DNA of 8,713 nt from Alphaproteobacteria bacterium (GCA_028822575.1 JAPKDN010000097.1:1-8713), one strand, 5' to 3'; positions 1 through 8,053 are shown, numbered from the stretch's first letter. Notes: a model not told the origin generated them from the letters alone. Made by a program: numbers and translations.

Positions 1-1113
1 GACGCCTTTATCGTTGTTTTCCGTGGTGGCGGCGGGAAGAAAGCGATAGGCAAGGCGCGTCAGATTATCCAGTTCTCCTGCACCGTGGACCAGAGGATGG
101 CTCGCCAGGATTTGTTCTATAAGCGTGGTCCCGGACCGCGGCATGCCGACGATGAAGATTGGTTGAGGTGCATCACGACGCTTGGGCTTTAGCGGCGTCA
201 GGGGCGCCGTCGGCACGGAGAATGCTTGTTTTATCCGGGCGAAAAGAGCCTCGTGCCGATTAAGTTTGTATCCAAGGACAGCCTTACGAATCACATTGCC
301 TTGTTGGAAATGAGCAAAGGCTTGGTCGGTGTCACCGAAATCGTCATGAGCCTTTCCCAGGGCGAAATTCAGGCGAGCACGGTCCTCGGCGCTGGTAGTC
401 GGTGCCTCGGAAAGATGTCGCATATGCGGCAGCCGCCGGTCCTTGGGGCCATGGACCGTAAGATTTCCTAGATGTCTGTGCGCCTCGGCGAAATCGGGTA
501 GGATCGCCAGAGCTCTTCGTTGGGACGCCATCGCGGCCTGGATGTCGGCGCGTTCGTGGTTGGCGATACCCAGATGGTTCCAGGCGATGGCGTGCTCCGG
601 CTGTTGTATCAGGACCAGACGATAGGCGCGATTGGCCGCGGCATAGTCTCCTAGATCACGATTGCTGTTCGCGAGGTTGAGAGCGGCTTCGCCATGACGC
701 GGATCGGCGCGCGTGGCTGCGATGAGGGATTGCCGAGCCTCCCGCCAACGGCCAAGGTCTCGCAGTGTCCCACCCTTGTTGTTATGAGCCGGCGCGAAAC
801 CAGGGGCCACGACCGTTGCGCGTTGATAGCTTGGCAGAGCCTGATTGAGCGCGCCGCGACGCTTATGCGCATTGCCAAAGTTGTGGAGTGCTTGGTGGAA
901 GTCGGGCTTGAGCACGAGAGCCCTGCGGTGGTCATCGCGGGCGCAGGTGTGTTGGCCCATCGCCACCAGGATACCGTCGCGAATGTTGAAGAGGCCGGGA
1001 ACTAGAGGGTATTCGCGCAGGAGCGTCTCCACCAAACTGAGCGCCGGCCGTAACGCGCCTCTTTGGTGCAGCGCGAGAATCCGCGCGACGGTCGTATTTA
1101 ATGGATTCGGCAT
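1..1113 (-). CDS. TPR-repeat sulfotransferase family protein (3' end outside window)
   Basis: The frame is open from the ATG at 1113 to the window edge: 371 codons with no stop, so the C-terminus is missing. Residues about 70-215 are TPR-like helical pairs with alternating Ala/Leu/Tyr and repeated Asp-Phe-Ala-Glu-Ala-His style junctions. A linker with an FALGKAHDDFGD-type helix (about 250-261) follows. A sulfotransferase domain begins near residue 317 with IFIVGMPRSGTT (319-330), the 5'-phosphosulfate-binding loop for PAPS. Family members of this architecture are usually 500-600 residues, so roughly a third is lost. They are thought to move sulfate from PAPS to a carbohydrate or protein acceptor; the substrate cannot be told here. 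The start is the first ATG after an in-frame TAG at 1159-1161, but no good Shine-Dalgarno precedes it. The gene lies downstream of the glnA terminator, so it probably has its own promoter in 1114-1302. Confidence 0.9.
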   Translation of the reverse strand, partial: MPNPLNTTVARILALHQRGALRPALSLVETLLREYPLVPGLFNIRDGILVAMGQHTCARDDHRRALVLKPDFHQALHNFGNAHKRRGALNQALPSYQRATVVAPGFAPAHNNKGGTLRDLGRWREARQSLIAATRADPRHGEAALNLANSNRDLGDYAAANRAYRLVLIQQPEHAIAWNHLGIANHERADIQAAMASQRRALAILPDFAEAHRHLGNLTVHGPKDRRLPHMRHLSEAPTTSAEDRARLNFALGKAHDDFGDTDQAFAHFQQGNVIRKAVLGYKLNRHEALFARIKQAFSVPTAPLTPLKPKRRDAPQPIFIVGMPRSGTTLIEQILASHPLVHGAGELDNLTRLAYRFLPAATTENNDKGV

Positions 1114-1302
1114 GGATCTACGGCCAATTGGGGTGTCAACGTATAGGGAGCCTAAATCCTAAGGGAAAATCAATGGTCGACGTCGAGCCGTTCGTTTCTG
1201 GCCCGCACGGGTCTTGGGCGCGATAGTACCGAAAAGGCATCGATGCCGATTGTTCGGAATTTGATGTGGCCCGATTGGCTCCGGCTACCGCATCCCATCT
1301 TA

Positions 1303-1336
1303 ATAGAAAACGGGCCGCCCCAACCGGAGCGACCCG
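1303..1336 (-). terminator. Intrinsic terminator of glnBA
   Basis: On the minus strand an 11-bp GC-rich stem with two G-U pairs is formed by 1336-1326 and 1321-1311. It closes a four-base GGTT loop and is followed at once by TTTTCTATT. It lies 27 nt past the glnA stop, so it should end the glnB-glnA transcript and separate it from the sulfotransferase gene downstream. Confidence 0.85.
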
Positions 1337-1363
1337 CCTTGTCCTGTCTCGTCTGAAGCGTGA

Positions 1364-2773
1364 TCAGACCGAGTAGTACATCTGGAACTCGATCGGGTGA
1401 GGGGCCATCTCGAAGGCGAGAACCTCTTCCATCTTAAGCTCGATGTAGGCGTCGATCTGGTCGTCGTCGAAGACCTCGCCGGCGGTCAGGAACGCGCGGT
1501 CCTTGTCCAGGTATTCCAACGCTTCGCGGAGAGACCCGCAGACCGTTGGGATGTCCTTGAGCTCTTCCGGCGGCAGATCATAGAGATCCTTGTCCATCGG
1601 GTCGCCCGGGTGGATACGGTTCTGAATACCGTCAAGGCCGGCCATCAGCATCGCCGAGAACGCCAGATACGGATTGGCACCGGCGTCCGGGAAACGCACT
1701 TCGACGCGCTTGCCCTTGGGGCTGTTGACGTGCGGGATGCGGCAGGAGGCCGACCGGTTGCGGGACGAGTAGGCTAACAGGACCGGTGCCTCGAAACCCG
1801 GCACTAAGCGCTTGTAGCTATTGGTCAACGGGTTGGTGAAGGCGTTTAGCGCGCGGGCGTGTTTCATGATGCCGCCGATATAGAACAGGCACATGTCCGA
1901 CAGATCGGCATAGCCAGAACCGGCGAACATCGGCTGCCCGTCTTTCCAGATTGACTGATGGCAATGCATGCCCGAACCGTTATCGCCGGCGATCGGCTTC
2001 GGCATGAAGGTCGAGGTCTTGCCATAGGAAGCGGCGACCTGGTGCACAACATATTTGTAGATCTGAAGATCGTCGGCGGTCTTGATTAGGGTGCCGAATT
2101 TCATCCCAAGCTCATGCTGTGATGGCGCGACCTCGTGGTGGTGCTTTTCGACCTCCACGCCCATCTCTTCCATAACTGAGAGCATCTCGCTGCGAAGGTC
2201 CTGCTCGGAATCGATCGGTGGCACCGGGAAATAACCACCCTTCTTGGGGGGGCGATGGCCCATGTTGCCTTCTTCGTAGTCGCGCGCGCCGTTGTACGGG
2301 CCCTCGGTGCTGTCGACTTCGGCATAGCTACGGTTGCCGGTAACATCGATCTTCACATCATCGAAAACGAAAAACTCGGCTTCAGGACCGAAGAACACGG
2401 TGTCGCCAATGCCGAGGCTTTCCATATAGTTAACGGCGGCCTTGGCGGTGGATCGCGGATCGCGGTTATACGGCTGGCCGGTGGACGGCTCCAGCACGTC
2501 GCAGAACAGGATCAGCGTCGACTGCGCGAAAAACGGATCAATGGTGGCCCGTGAGAGATCTGGCATCAGACACATGTCGGACTCGTTTATCGCTTTCCAA
2601 CCGGCGATCGAGGAGCCGTCGAACATGAAACCTTCGATCAATGAATCCTCATCGACGGTACTGATCGCCTGGGTAAGGTGTTGCATCTTGCCGCGCGGGT
2701 CGGTGAACCGGAGATCGACGAAGCGGATATCGTTCTCCGTGATCATCTCCATGATTGTACTGGCGTCGGACAT
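1364..2773 (-). CDS. glnA: Glutamine synthetase type I (GSI-beta)
   Basis: This enzyme joins glutamate and ammonia to make glutamine at the cost of ATP, as a cytosolic dodecamer. The protein has 469 residues, the normal length for proteobacterial GSI. Visible landmarks are the FDGSS loop (51-55), metal-ligand glutamates in GPEAEFFVF (129-137), [12 protein letters not shown] (210-221), the ATP/glutamate loop [10 protein letters not shown] (265-274), the NRSASCRIP stretch (339-347) and the adenylylation loop [12 protein letters not shown] with Tyr398. That Tyr is the AMP target of GlnE, so activity should be tuned by the PII cascade. The start at 2773 is supported by a purine-rich ribosome site. 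It is 81 nt behind glnB with no terminator between, so the two are co-transcribed. No anomaly was seen in catalytic residues. Confidence 0.98.
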   Translation of the reverse strand: MSDASTIMEMITENDIRFVDLRFTDPRGKMQHLTQAISTVDEDSLIEGFMFDGSSIAGWKAINESDMCLMPDLSRATIDPFFAQSTLILFCDVLEPSTGQPYNRDPRSTAKAAVNYMESLGIGDTVFFGPEAEFFVFDDVKIDVTGNRSYAEVDSTEGPYNGARDYEEGNMGHRPPKKGGYFPVPPIDSEQDLRSEMLSVMEEMGVEVEKHHHEVAPSQHELGMKFGTLIKTADDLQIYKYVVHQVAASYGKTSTFMPKPIAGDNGSGMHCHQSIWKDGQPMFAGSGYADLSDMCLFYIGGIMKHARALNAFTNPLTNSYKRLVPGFEAPVLLAYSSRNRSASCRIPHVNSPKGKRVEVRFPDAGANPYLAFSAMLMAGLDGIQNRIHPGDPMDKDLYDLPPEELKDIPTVCGSLREALEYLDKDRAFLTAGEVFDDDQIDAYIELKMEEVLAFEMAPHPIEFQMYYSV

Positions 2774-2776
2774 GGT

Positions 2777-2786
2777 CTTCCTTCCT
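2777..2786 (-). promoter_or_regulatory. Ribosome binding site of glnA
   Basis: The minus-strand sequence AGGAAGGAAG ends three bases before the ATG at 2773, with its first AGGA core 9 nt upstream. It fixes the glnA start. Confidence 0.7.
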
Positions 2787-2854
2787 GACAGAGTAAATTG
2801 GTTATCGGTTATTCTGGTGTTCGCTTCGGCGCGGCCCGAGGGGCGGCCGATGGG

Positions 2855-3268
<414 letters not shown>

Positions 3269-3384
3269 TTATTATCTCGTATTAGAAACAAAAGGTTAGA
3301 GGAAAATTGGGCGAACGACCCCACGTAGTGTTGATCAAAAAATAGGCAGTTGCTAATTATTTGGTCAGAAAAATTGTATGTTAT

Positions 3385-4551
3385 TTATGCAAGGCAGGCA
3401 CGGATGCGCGAAAGCGCCATGCGGATGTTTTCGGTTGAGTTCGCATATGAGAACCGCAGATAGCCTTCCCCATTGGCTCCAAAGCTGGTTCCGGATATAA
3501 CCGCCACCCCGGTTTCCTCCAACAGCTTCTTCTGCAGGACATCCGAGGTCATGCCTGTGCCGGTGATGTTTGGGAACGCATAAAACGCACCACCGGGCTC
3601 AATGCAACTGAAGCCGTTTATCTCGTTGAGTTCGCCAATGATGACCCGGCGGCGTTCGTCGAATGCCTTCACCATTGCCATAGGCTCGTCCTGGGGGCCT
3701 TCAAGCGCCGCTATCCCGGCGAATTGGGCCGAGGCGTTGACGCATGAATGAACGTTCACACAGAGCTTCTCGGCATGGCCGACCACGCTCTTTGGCCAAA
3801 CACTATAGCCGAGCCGCCAACCGGTCATCGCGTAGGTCTTGGACCAACCATCCAGCAGGATCAGGCGGTCTTGGATTTCCGGATAATTCAACAGGCTGAC
3901 ATGCTCGCGGCCGTCATAGAGCATTTGGCCATAGATCTCGTCGCTCATCACCGTGACATCGGGCCAATTGGCGAGACCCGCGACTAAAGCGTCGAACTCG
4001 GCCTTGGGTACCACGCCGCCGGTCGGGTTTGCGGGACTGTTGAGGATGATCAGGCGGGTACCTTCGGTAATCCTGGAAAGCACGTCGGTCGCCGAGAACG
4101 CGAAGCCGTTCTCCTCGAGTAAGGGAATCGGCACCGCCGTCGCGCCAGAGAATTTGATCGCCGATTCATAGATCGGGAAGCCCGGGTTCGGGTACATGAT
4201 CTGCGTGCCGGCCTCGCCATACAACATCATGGCGAGGAACATGGTGACCTTGCCGCCTGGTACGATCAGCACCTGGCCTGGGTCGACGGTCGCTCCTAGG
4301 CGCCGGTGAAGATCCGCCGAAACCGCATTGCGCAGCTGCGGAATGCCATTGGCTGGCGTATAGCCGTGATGACCGTCCTTCAGTGCCTTGACGGCCGCCT
4401 CTACGATATGTCCTGGGGTTTTGAAGTCCGGCTGGCCAATTCCTAGATTGATAATGTCCTGGCCTTCGGCGGCGAGTTGATTCGCACGGGCCAAAACCTC
4501 GAAAGCGGTCTCGGTGCCCAGATGGTTCATACGATCGGCGAGCGTTGACAT
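3385..4551 (-). CDS. Class I/II PLP-dependent aminotransferase (aspartate aminotransferase-like)
   Basis: This is a fold-type I aminotransferase of 388 residues, a normal length. PLP-binding features are GGK (99-101), NSPANPTGG (171-179) with Asn175, SDEIYG (203-208) with Asp204 and Tyr207, the Schiff-base lysine Lys238 in DGWSKTYAMTGWRLGY (234-249), and the carboxylate-binding arginine Arg366 in YLRFSYANS. The SKTYAMTGWR-GY pattern resembles aspartate aminotransferase subgroup Ib and related enzymes, but the amino donor and acceptor cannot be set from sequence alone. Three tandem ATGs occur at 4557, 4554 and 4551. The third is chosen because GGGGGA lies six bases before it. The frame continues open far upstream, but that part is antisense to pit. 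It sits 83 nt behind pit and 191 nt ahead of glnB, on the same strand. Confidence 0.92.
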   Translation of the reverse strand: MSTLADRMNHLGTETAFEVLARANQLAAEGQDIINLGIGQPDFKTPGHIVEAAVKALKDGHHGYTPANGIPQLRNAVSADLHRRLGATVDPGQVLIVPGGKVTMFLAMMLYGEAGTQIMYPNPGFPIYESAIKFSGATAVPIPLLEENGFAFSATDVLSRITEGTRLIILNSPANPTGGVVPKAEFDALVAGLANWPDVTVMSDEIYGQMLYDGREHVSLLNYPEIQDRLILLDGWSKTYAMTGWRLGYSVWPKSVVGHAEKLCVNVHSCVNASAQFAGIAALEGPQDEPMAMVKAFDERRRVIIGELNEINGFSCIEPGGAFYAFPNITGTGMTSDVLQKKLLEETGVAVISGTSFGANGEGYLRFSYANSTENIRMALSRIRACLA

Positions 4552-4591
4552 CATCATTCCCCCAGGGTGGTTGCGAAACGCGGCAACATAT

Positions 4592-4628
4592 GGCCAAACG
4601 CCCGCGACCGGAAGGGGTTGGTTTGGCC
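4592..4628 (-). repeat. 8-bp perfect inverted repeat between pit and the aminotransferase
   Basis: GGCCAAAC (4592-4599) and GTTTGGCC (4621-4628) are perfect inverted arms around 21 bases that can form further inner CCC/GGG pairs. The hairpin begins a few bases after the pit stop codon. No T-run follows on the minus strand, so it is not a classical intrinsic terminator. It may be an RNA-stabilising hairpin, a Rho-related end or a leader structure. Confidence 0.6.
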
Positions 4629-4634
4629 GATCCC

Positions 4635-6134
4635 CTATTGGAGCAAGGTTAACGCATGGAAGATGATCGCCGACAGGACCGCCGCCGCCGGCACCGTGAT
4701 CACCCAAGCGGCGATGATCGTCAGGAAATGCGATCGCCTGACCAGCTTGCGTCGACGGATCTCGTCCGGCCCCTTGGTGGTTCCGGCGGTCGCGCCGGAT
4801 TCGGTGACCTTGCCGAGGCGCCGCGTACCACGGCTGGTGTAATACTCCCGGAAGAACCCGACGCCGAACACGGCGCCGACCGCGATATGCGTGGAGCTGA
4901 CCGGCAGGCCGAGCCAAGAGGCGATGATCACCGTGATAGCCGCCGATAACGCAACGCAATAGGCCCGCATCGGGTTCATTTTGGTAATCTTGTCGCCGAC
5001 CATGCGCACCAGCTTGGGGCCGTATAGGAACAGTCCGAGGCTGATGCCGAAGGCGCCGATCACCATGATCCATGGCGGTACCGCCGCCTTGGTGGCGATG
5101 TTGCCAAACTCGGCGCTGTGGAGGATCGCCGCCAGCGGCCCGATGGCATTGGCGACATCATTGGCGCCATGGGCGAAGGAGAGTAGTGCGGCGGAACAGA
5201 TCAGCGGAATCTGAAACAGGGTTCTGAGCGATTTGTTGCGATTCTCCATGCCCTCGGATTGGCGTTTGATCAACGGGTGGACGATCGACCAGGCGATGAG
5301 GAACGCGGCTATACCGATCATCGCGACCGACAGGCCGTCGGGATTCCAAACCCGCTTCAGGCCCTTGATCGACAGATAACAGGCGAACGCGCCGGCCATG
5401 ATCGCGATCAGCAGGGGGACCCAGCGTCGAGCGGCCGCGATCTTGTCCTCGCGGTAGATCACGTTCACCTTGATGAAGAAAAGGAACAACGCCGCGATGA
5501 TGCCACCAAGAAGCGGTGAGATAACCCAGCTGGCGGCGATCTTGCCCATGGTGGCCCAGTTGACCAGCCCAAAACCGGCAGCCGCGATCCCGCCGCCCAT
5601 GACACCGCCGACCACCGCGTGGGTGGTTGAAACCGGCGCGCCGATGACCGTCGCGAGGTTGACCCAAAGCGCCGCCGCGATCAGGGCGGCCATCATCGCC
5701 ATTATAAAAACATTGTTATCCGGAACCAATGCCGGATCGATGATGCCTTTCGAAATCGTCGAGACCACGTCGCCGCCGGCGAGCAGGGCGCCGGCGCTCT
5801 CGAATACCGCGGCGATCACCAGCGCCGTCATTAAGGTCATGGCCCGCGAGCCGACCGCTGGGCCGACATTGTTCGCGACATCGTTGGCGCCAATATTAAG
5901 CGCCATGTAACCGCCGAGGATCGCCGCGAAGATTACCAGCGCGGTATTTGCCTCGACCCCGGCGTAAATACCGGCAAACACACCGGCGGCGCCGAGAAAC
6001 AGAAGCGCGATGCCATGGGCGACGAAGTCGTTGGCCAGGGATCGTGTTGCGACCTCGACATGCACGATTTTCGCAAGGTCTTTGTCGAGGGTCGGTTTGG
6101 ACAGAGCCATCAATTCGCTTTCAAGGGGTTGCAT
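4635..6134 (-). CDS. pit: Inorganic phosphate transporter, PHO4/Pit family
   Basis: This is an inner-membrane low-affinity phosphate (metal-phosphate):proton symporter of 499 residues, with ten or more hydrophobic segments. It shows the family's internal duplication: GAND at 82-85 in NIGANDVANNVGP and again at 323-326 in HGANDVANAIGP, and GAPVSTTH (165-172) matched by GLPVSSTH (409-416). Charged loops lie near 226-238, 288-304 and 431-468, the last just before the final membrane helix. The start is uncertain: ATG at 6134 gives MQPLESEL before a second ATG at 6110, and neither has a clear ribosome site. Upstream, 81 nt away on the same strand, is a Nudix gene, so the two are probably co-transcribed behind a Pho-box-like array. 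The DUF47/PhoU-like partner gene often found beside pit is not in this window. Confidence 0.95.
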   Translation of the reverse strand: MQPLESELMALSKPTLDKDLAKIVHVEVATRSLANDFVAHGIALLFLGAAGVFAGIYAGVEANTALVIFAAILGGYMALNIGANDVANNVGPAVGSRAMTLMTALVIAAVFESAGALLAGGDVVSTISKGIIDPALVPDNNVFIMAMMAALIAAALWVNLATVIGAPVSTTHAVVGGVMGGGIAAAGFGLVNWATMGKIAASWVISPLLGGIIAALFLFFIKVNVIYREDKIAAARRWVPLLIAIMAGAFACYLSIKGLKRVWNPDGLSVAMIGIAAFLIAWSIVHPLIKRQSEGMENRNKSLRTLFQIPLICSAALLSFAHGANDVANAIGPLAAILHSAEFGNIATKAAVPPWIMVIGAFGISLGLFLYGPKLVRMVGDKITKMNPMRAYCVALSAAITVIIASWLGLPVSSTHIAVGAVFGVGFFREYYTSRGTRRLGKVTESGATAGTTKGPDEIRRRKLVRRSHFLTIIAAWVITVPAAAVLSAIIFHALTLLQ

Positions 6135-6215
6135 TCAGACTTGTCGTTGCTTTTGGGATGCTTGGCTACCGTGTTTCGTGGTTATCCCAACAAGTTTCAC
6201 CAAAGTCTCGGGCGA

Positions 6216-6683
6216 TCACACCAGGTCGTCCAGAATTGCCGCCAGGCCGACGTGCTTTACGAGAGAAGCCGCGGTTTCGAGATCACACCGCCGTATTTCC
6301 CGCTCGGTCTTTTCAGGCCACACAATGTTCTGATGTGTCGCCCGCAACGGATAAACCAGAACCTCGCACGGGAAGCGATATCCGGTGCCGGTGCGTTTCT
6401 TGTATTGGTAGGCGCCAATCGCCACGTCGTCGATCGGACCATGGATGCCAGCTTCTTCCTCCGCCTCGCGCGCGGCAGTGGCGGCAAAAGACATTCCGTC
6501 GACCGGCCAGCCTCGAGGAATAATCCAGCGCTTGCGCCGCCGCGAGGTGATCAGCAAAACCTCGATCCCCGTTCGCGGCTCGACGAACGGCAGCGCGGCG
6601 ACTTGGGTCAGAGTTTTTTCGGCTTTGAACAAGGCGGTAAAAACTTTCCAACACACGGTGCGGTATGGAGGTCGGGGTATCAT
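6216..6683 (-). CDS. Nudix hydrolase
   Basis: This 155-residue protein is a single Nudix domain, expected to hydrolyse a nucleoside-diphosphate-linked or other pyrophosphate substrate using divalent metal. The Nudix box spans 58-80: Gly58, five residues, Met64 where Glu is canonical, seven residues, then REAEEEAGI (72-80). RRRKRWIIPRGWP before the box and WPEKTEREI near 122-130 resemble a group of alphaproteobacterial Nudix proteins related to diphosphoinositol-polyphosphate-type hydrolases; substrate specificity is not assignable. The ATG at 6683 has no Shine-Dalgarno (CCCCC precedes it). GTG at codon 10 (6656) is a possible alternative, relevant because the Pho-box-like repeats end only 6 bp upstream of the ATG. 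pit follows 81 nt later on the same strand. Confidence 0.92.
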   Translation of the reverse strand: MIPRPPYRTVCWKVFTALFKAEKTLTQVAALPFVEPRTGIEVLLITSRRRKRWIIPRGWPVDGMSFAATAAREAEEEAGIHGPIDDVAIGAYQYKKRTGTGYRFPCEVLVYPLRATHQNIVWPEKTEREIRRCDLETAASLVKHVGLAAILDDLV

Positions 6684-6689
6684 GGGGGA

Positions 6690-6729
6690 GTAACGGAAAT
6701 GTTACGGTGAGGTTACGGAATTATGACAT
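6690..6729 (-). promoter_or_regulatory. Pho-box-like array of four 7-bp repeats
   Basis: Read on the minus strand, four heptamers ATGTCAT (6729-6723), CCGTAAC (6718-6712), CCGTAAC (6707-6701) and CCGTTAC (6696-6690) are separated by exactly four bases each: AATT, CTCA, ATTT. This is the layout of PhoB binding sites (CTGTCAT, 4-bp spacer, CTGTCAT). The first unit matches the consensus at six of seven bases; the others keep the C-x-GT-x-A core except the last, which has T at the fourth core base. The array sits 6 bp before the Nudix ATG, upstream of pit. The repeats are seen directly; PhoB as the ligand is inference. Confidence 0.6.
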
Positions 6730-6804
6730 CGACGGGGGCACTGTTCCGATCTCGAAACAATGAGTGTCGATTGGTGAACATATCCCGGCATGACGTCCTC
6801 TTAC

Positions 6805-6817
6805 GTTAGACTCTAAC
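6805..6817. promoter_or_regulatory. Palindromic operator-like site before the plus-strand aminotransferase
   Basis: GTTAGA-C-TCTAAC is a perfect 6+1+6 palindrome ending 19 bp before the ATG at 6837. A second copy of TTAGAC (6818-6823) repeats the left part (6806-6811) 12 bp on. The site lies between any promoter and the ribosome site, as a repressor operator would. The regulator is unknown. Confidence 0.35.
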
Positions 6818-6825
6818 TTAGACGT

Positions 6826-6832
6826 AGGAGGG
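6826..6832 (+). promoter_or_regulatory. Ribosome binding site of plus-strand aminotransferase
   Basis: AGGAGGG is a near-perfect Shine-Dalgarno, with AGGAGG ending five bases before the ATG at 6837. It fixes that start firmly. Confidence 0.8.
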
Positions 6833-6836
6833 AATT

Positions 6837-7997
6837 ATGAAGTCGGCGAACTCGGTTCTTGGGTCCTACGGGACAACGGTGTTCGAGGTGATGTCACGAT
6901 TGGCGATCGAAACCGGGTCGATCAATCTCGGCCAGGGCTTTCCGGACGACCAGGGACCCGATCCGGTTTTGGAAAAAGCCGCGCATTTCCTTTATGACCG
7001 TCCAAATCAATACCCGCCGATGCTCGGCGTTCCCGAATTGCGTCAAGCGGTGGCGGCCCACGGCAAGCGGTTCTACGATCTGGACATCGACTGGCAGACC
7101 GAAACTATGGTCTCCACCGGAGCGACCGAGGGATTGGCGGCGTGTTTCTTCGGGCTGATCGAGCCCGGCGACGAGGTCATTCTGATCGAGCCACTCTACG
7201 ATTGTTACCTGCCGATCATTCGCCGGGCGGGTGGCATTCCCAAGCTTGTGACGATTCGTCCACCGGATTGGGCGCTTGATCTGGAGGCACTGCGCGCCGC
7301 GTTTTCGGAGAAGACCAAACTACTGTTGATCAATACCCCTCAGAATCCGGCGTCCAAGGTCTATACCCGCGCCGAGCTTGAGGCGATTGCCGGGCTTGTG
7401 AAGGAATTCGACGCGATCGCGATCTGTGACGAGGTTTATGAACATTTGGCCTTCGATGGCCGGGAACATATTCCACTCATGACCATGCCGGGGATGCGCG
7501 AGCGGACGATTCGCATCGGATCCGCCGGCAAGACTTTTTCCCTGACCGGTTGGAAAGTTGGGTATCTAACCGGTCCGGAAGAGCTTATGCGCGCGGTTTC
7601 CAAGGCGCATCAGTTTCTGGTGTTCACGACCGCGCCCAACCTTCAACGCGCCGTGGCTTTCGGCCTGGACCAGGATGATGCGTACTTCAACGGTTTGAAT
7701 GCTTCCATGCGGGCCAAACGTGATCGACTGTCCGATTCCCTTGCGAAAATTCCCGGCTTTGACCCCGCGCCCTGCCAGGGGACTTATTTCCTGTTCGTGG
7801 ATATCGCCGGGACCGGATTTGACGGCACGGACGTTGATTTCTGTCGTCATATAACCACCGAGGCGGGCGTGACCGCCGTGCCCGTAAGCGCGTTCTATCA
7901 GGACGGCGGGCCGGAAACATTCATCCGGTTCTGTTTCGCCAAGCAGGACAAGGTGTTGGATGACGCGGCCGCGCGACTGGCGGCGCATTTTGGCTAA
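6837..7997 (+). CDS. PLP-dependent aminotransferase, kynurenine/methionine (YbdL-like) type
   Basis: This is a second fold-type I aminotransferase of 386 residues. It opens with INLGQGFPDDQGP (29-41), typical of kynurenine aminotransferase, glutamine transaminase K and YbdL-type enzymes. PLP-site residues are NTPQNPASK (166-174) with Asn170, CDEVYEHLAFDG (197-208) with Asp198 and Tyr201, the Schiff-base Lys232 in GSAGKTFSLTGWKVGY (228-243), and Arg364 in FIRFCFAK for the substrate carboxylate. The family acts on methionine, aromatic amino acids or kynurenine with 2-oxo acids; the true substrate is not visible here. It differs clearly from the aspartate-type enzyme at 3385-4551, so the two are not recent duplicates. 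A strong ribosome site and an operator-like palindrome precede it. It is divergent from the Nudix-pit unit and is followed by tRNA-His with no evident terminator. Confidence 0.93.
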   Translation: MKSANSVLGSYGTTVFEVMSRLAIETGSINLGQGFPDDQGPDPVLEKAAHFLYDRPNQYPPMLGVPELRQAVAAHGKRFYDLDIDWQTETMVSTGATEGLAACFFGLIEPGDEVILIEPLYDCYLPIIRRAGGIPKLVTIRPPDWALDLEALRAAFSEKTKLLLINTPQNPASKVYTRAELEAIAGLVKEFDAIAICDEVYEHLAFDGREHIPLMTMPGMRERTIRIGSAGKTFSLTGWKVGYLTGPEELMRAVSKAHQFLVFTTAPNLQRAVAFGLDQDDAYFNGLNASMRAKRDRLSDSLAKIPGFDPAPCQGTYFLFVDIAGTGFDGTDVDFCRHITTEAGVTAVPVSAFYQDGGPETFIRFCFAKQDKVLDDAAARLAAHFG

Positions 7998-8010
7998 GGG
8001 GCCATTTCGG

Positions 8011-8039
8011 TTGACGGAGCGGAATCGGTCGAGTACCTA
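8011..8039 (+). promoter_or_regulatory. Putative sigma-70 promoter of tRNA-His
   Basis: TTGACG (8011-8016) is a good -35 element. With a 17-bp spacer the -10 would be TACCTA (8034-8039), a poor match. The predicted start near 8046 lies just before the mature tRNA at 8054, which supports the call despite the weak -10. Confidence 0.45.
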
Positions 8040-8053
8040 GTTTGGCCTTCGGT

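Noticed and set aside
1134..1139. Perfect TTGACA (minus strand) as -35 of the sulfotransferase gene
   Set aside because: The -10 at the right spacing would fall on the start codon and has no match.
226..1162. Several open frames on both strands within the left end
   Set aside because: All overlap the continuous TPR-sulfotransferase frame (minus, 1113 to 1), which alone shows a recognisable family.
2822..2853. GC-rich inverted repeat between glnB and glnA as a terminator
   Set aside because: The stem is short (about 5 bp) with no T-run; glnB and glnA are expected to be co-transcribed.
3331..3338. TTGATCAA as an FNR-type box
   Set aside because: FNR sites need four bases between the TTGAT and ATCAA halves; here the halves overlap.
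3351..3367. NtrC-like site TGC-N11-TCA upstream of glnB
   Set aside because: The distance to the sigma-54 start is suitable, but only the TGC half and a few inner bases match, too little to call.
4552..5073. In-frame N-terminal extension of the aminotransferase, making a 562-residue protein
   Set aside because: The added part is antisense to the conserved pit gene, is Arg/Gly/His-rich with no domain, and a normal aminotransferase start with a well-spaced GGGGGA lies at 4551.
6015..6710. 231-residue plus-strand open frame
   Set aside because: It is antisense to the Nudix gene and the pit N-terminus, has no recognisable domain or ribosome site, and is a typical shadow frame of high-GC coding DNA.
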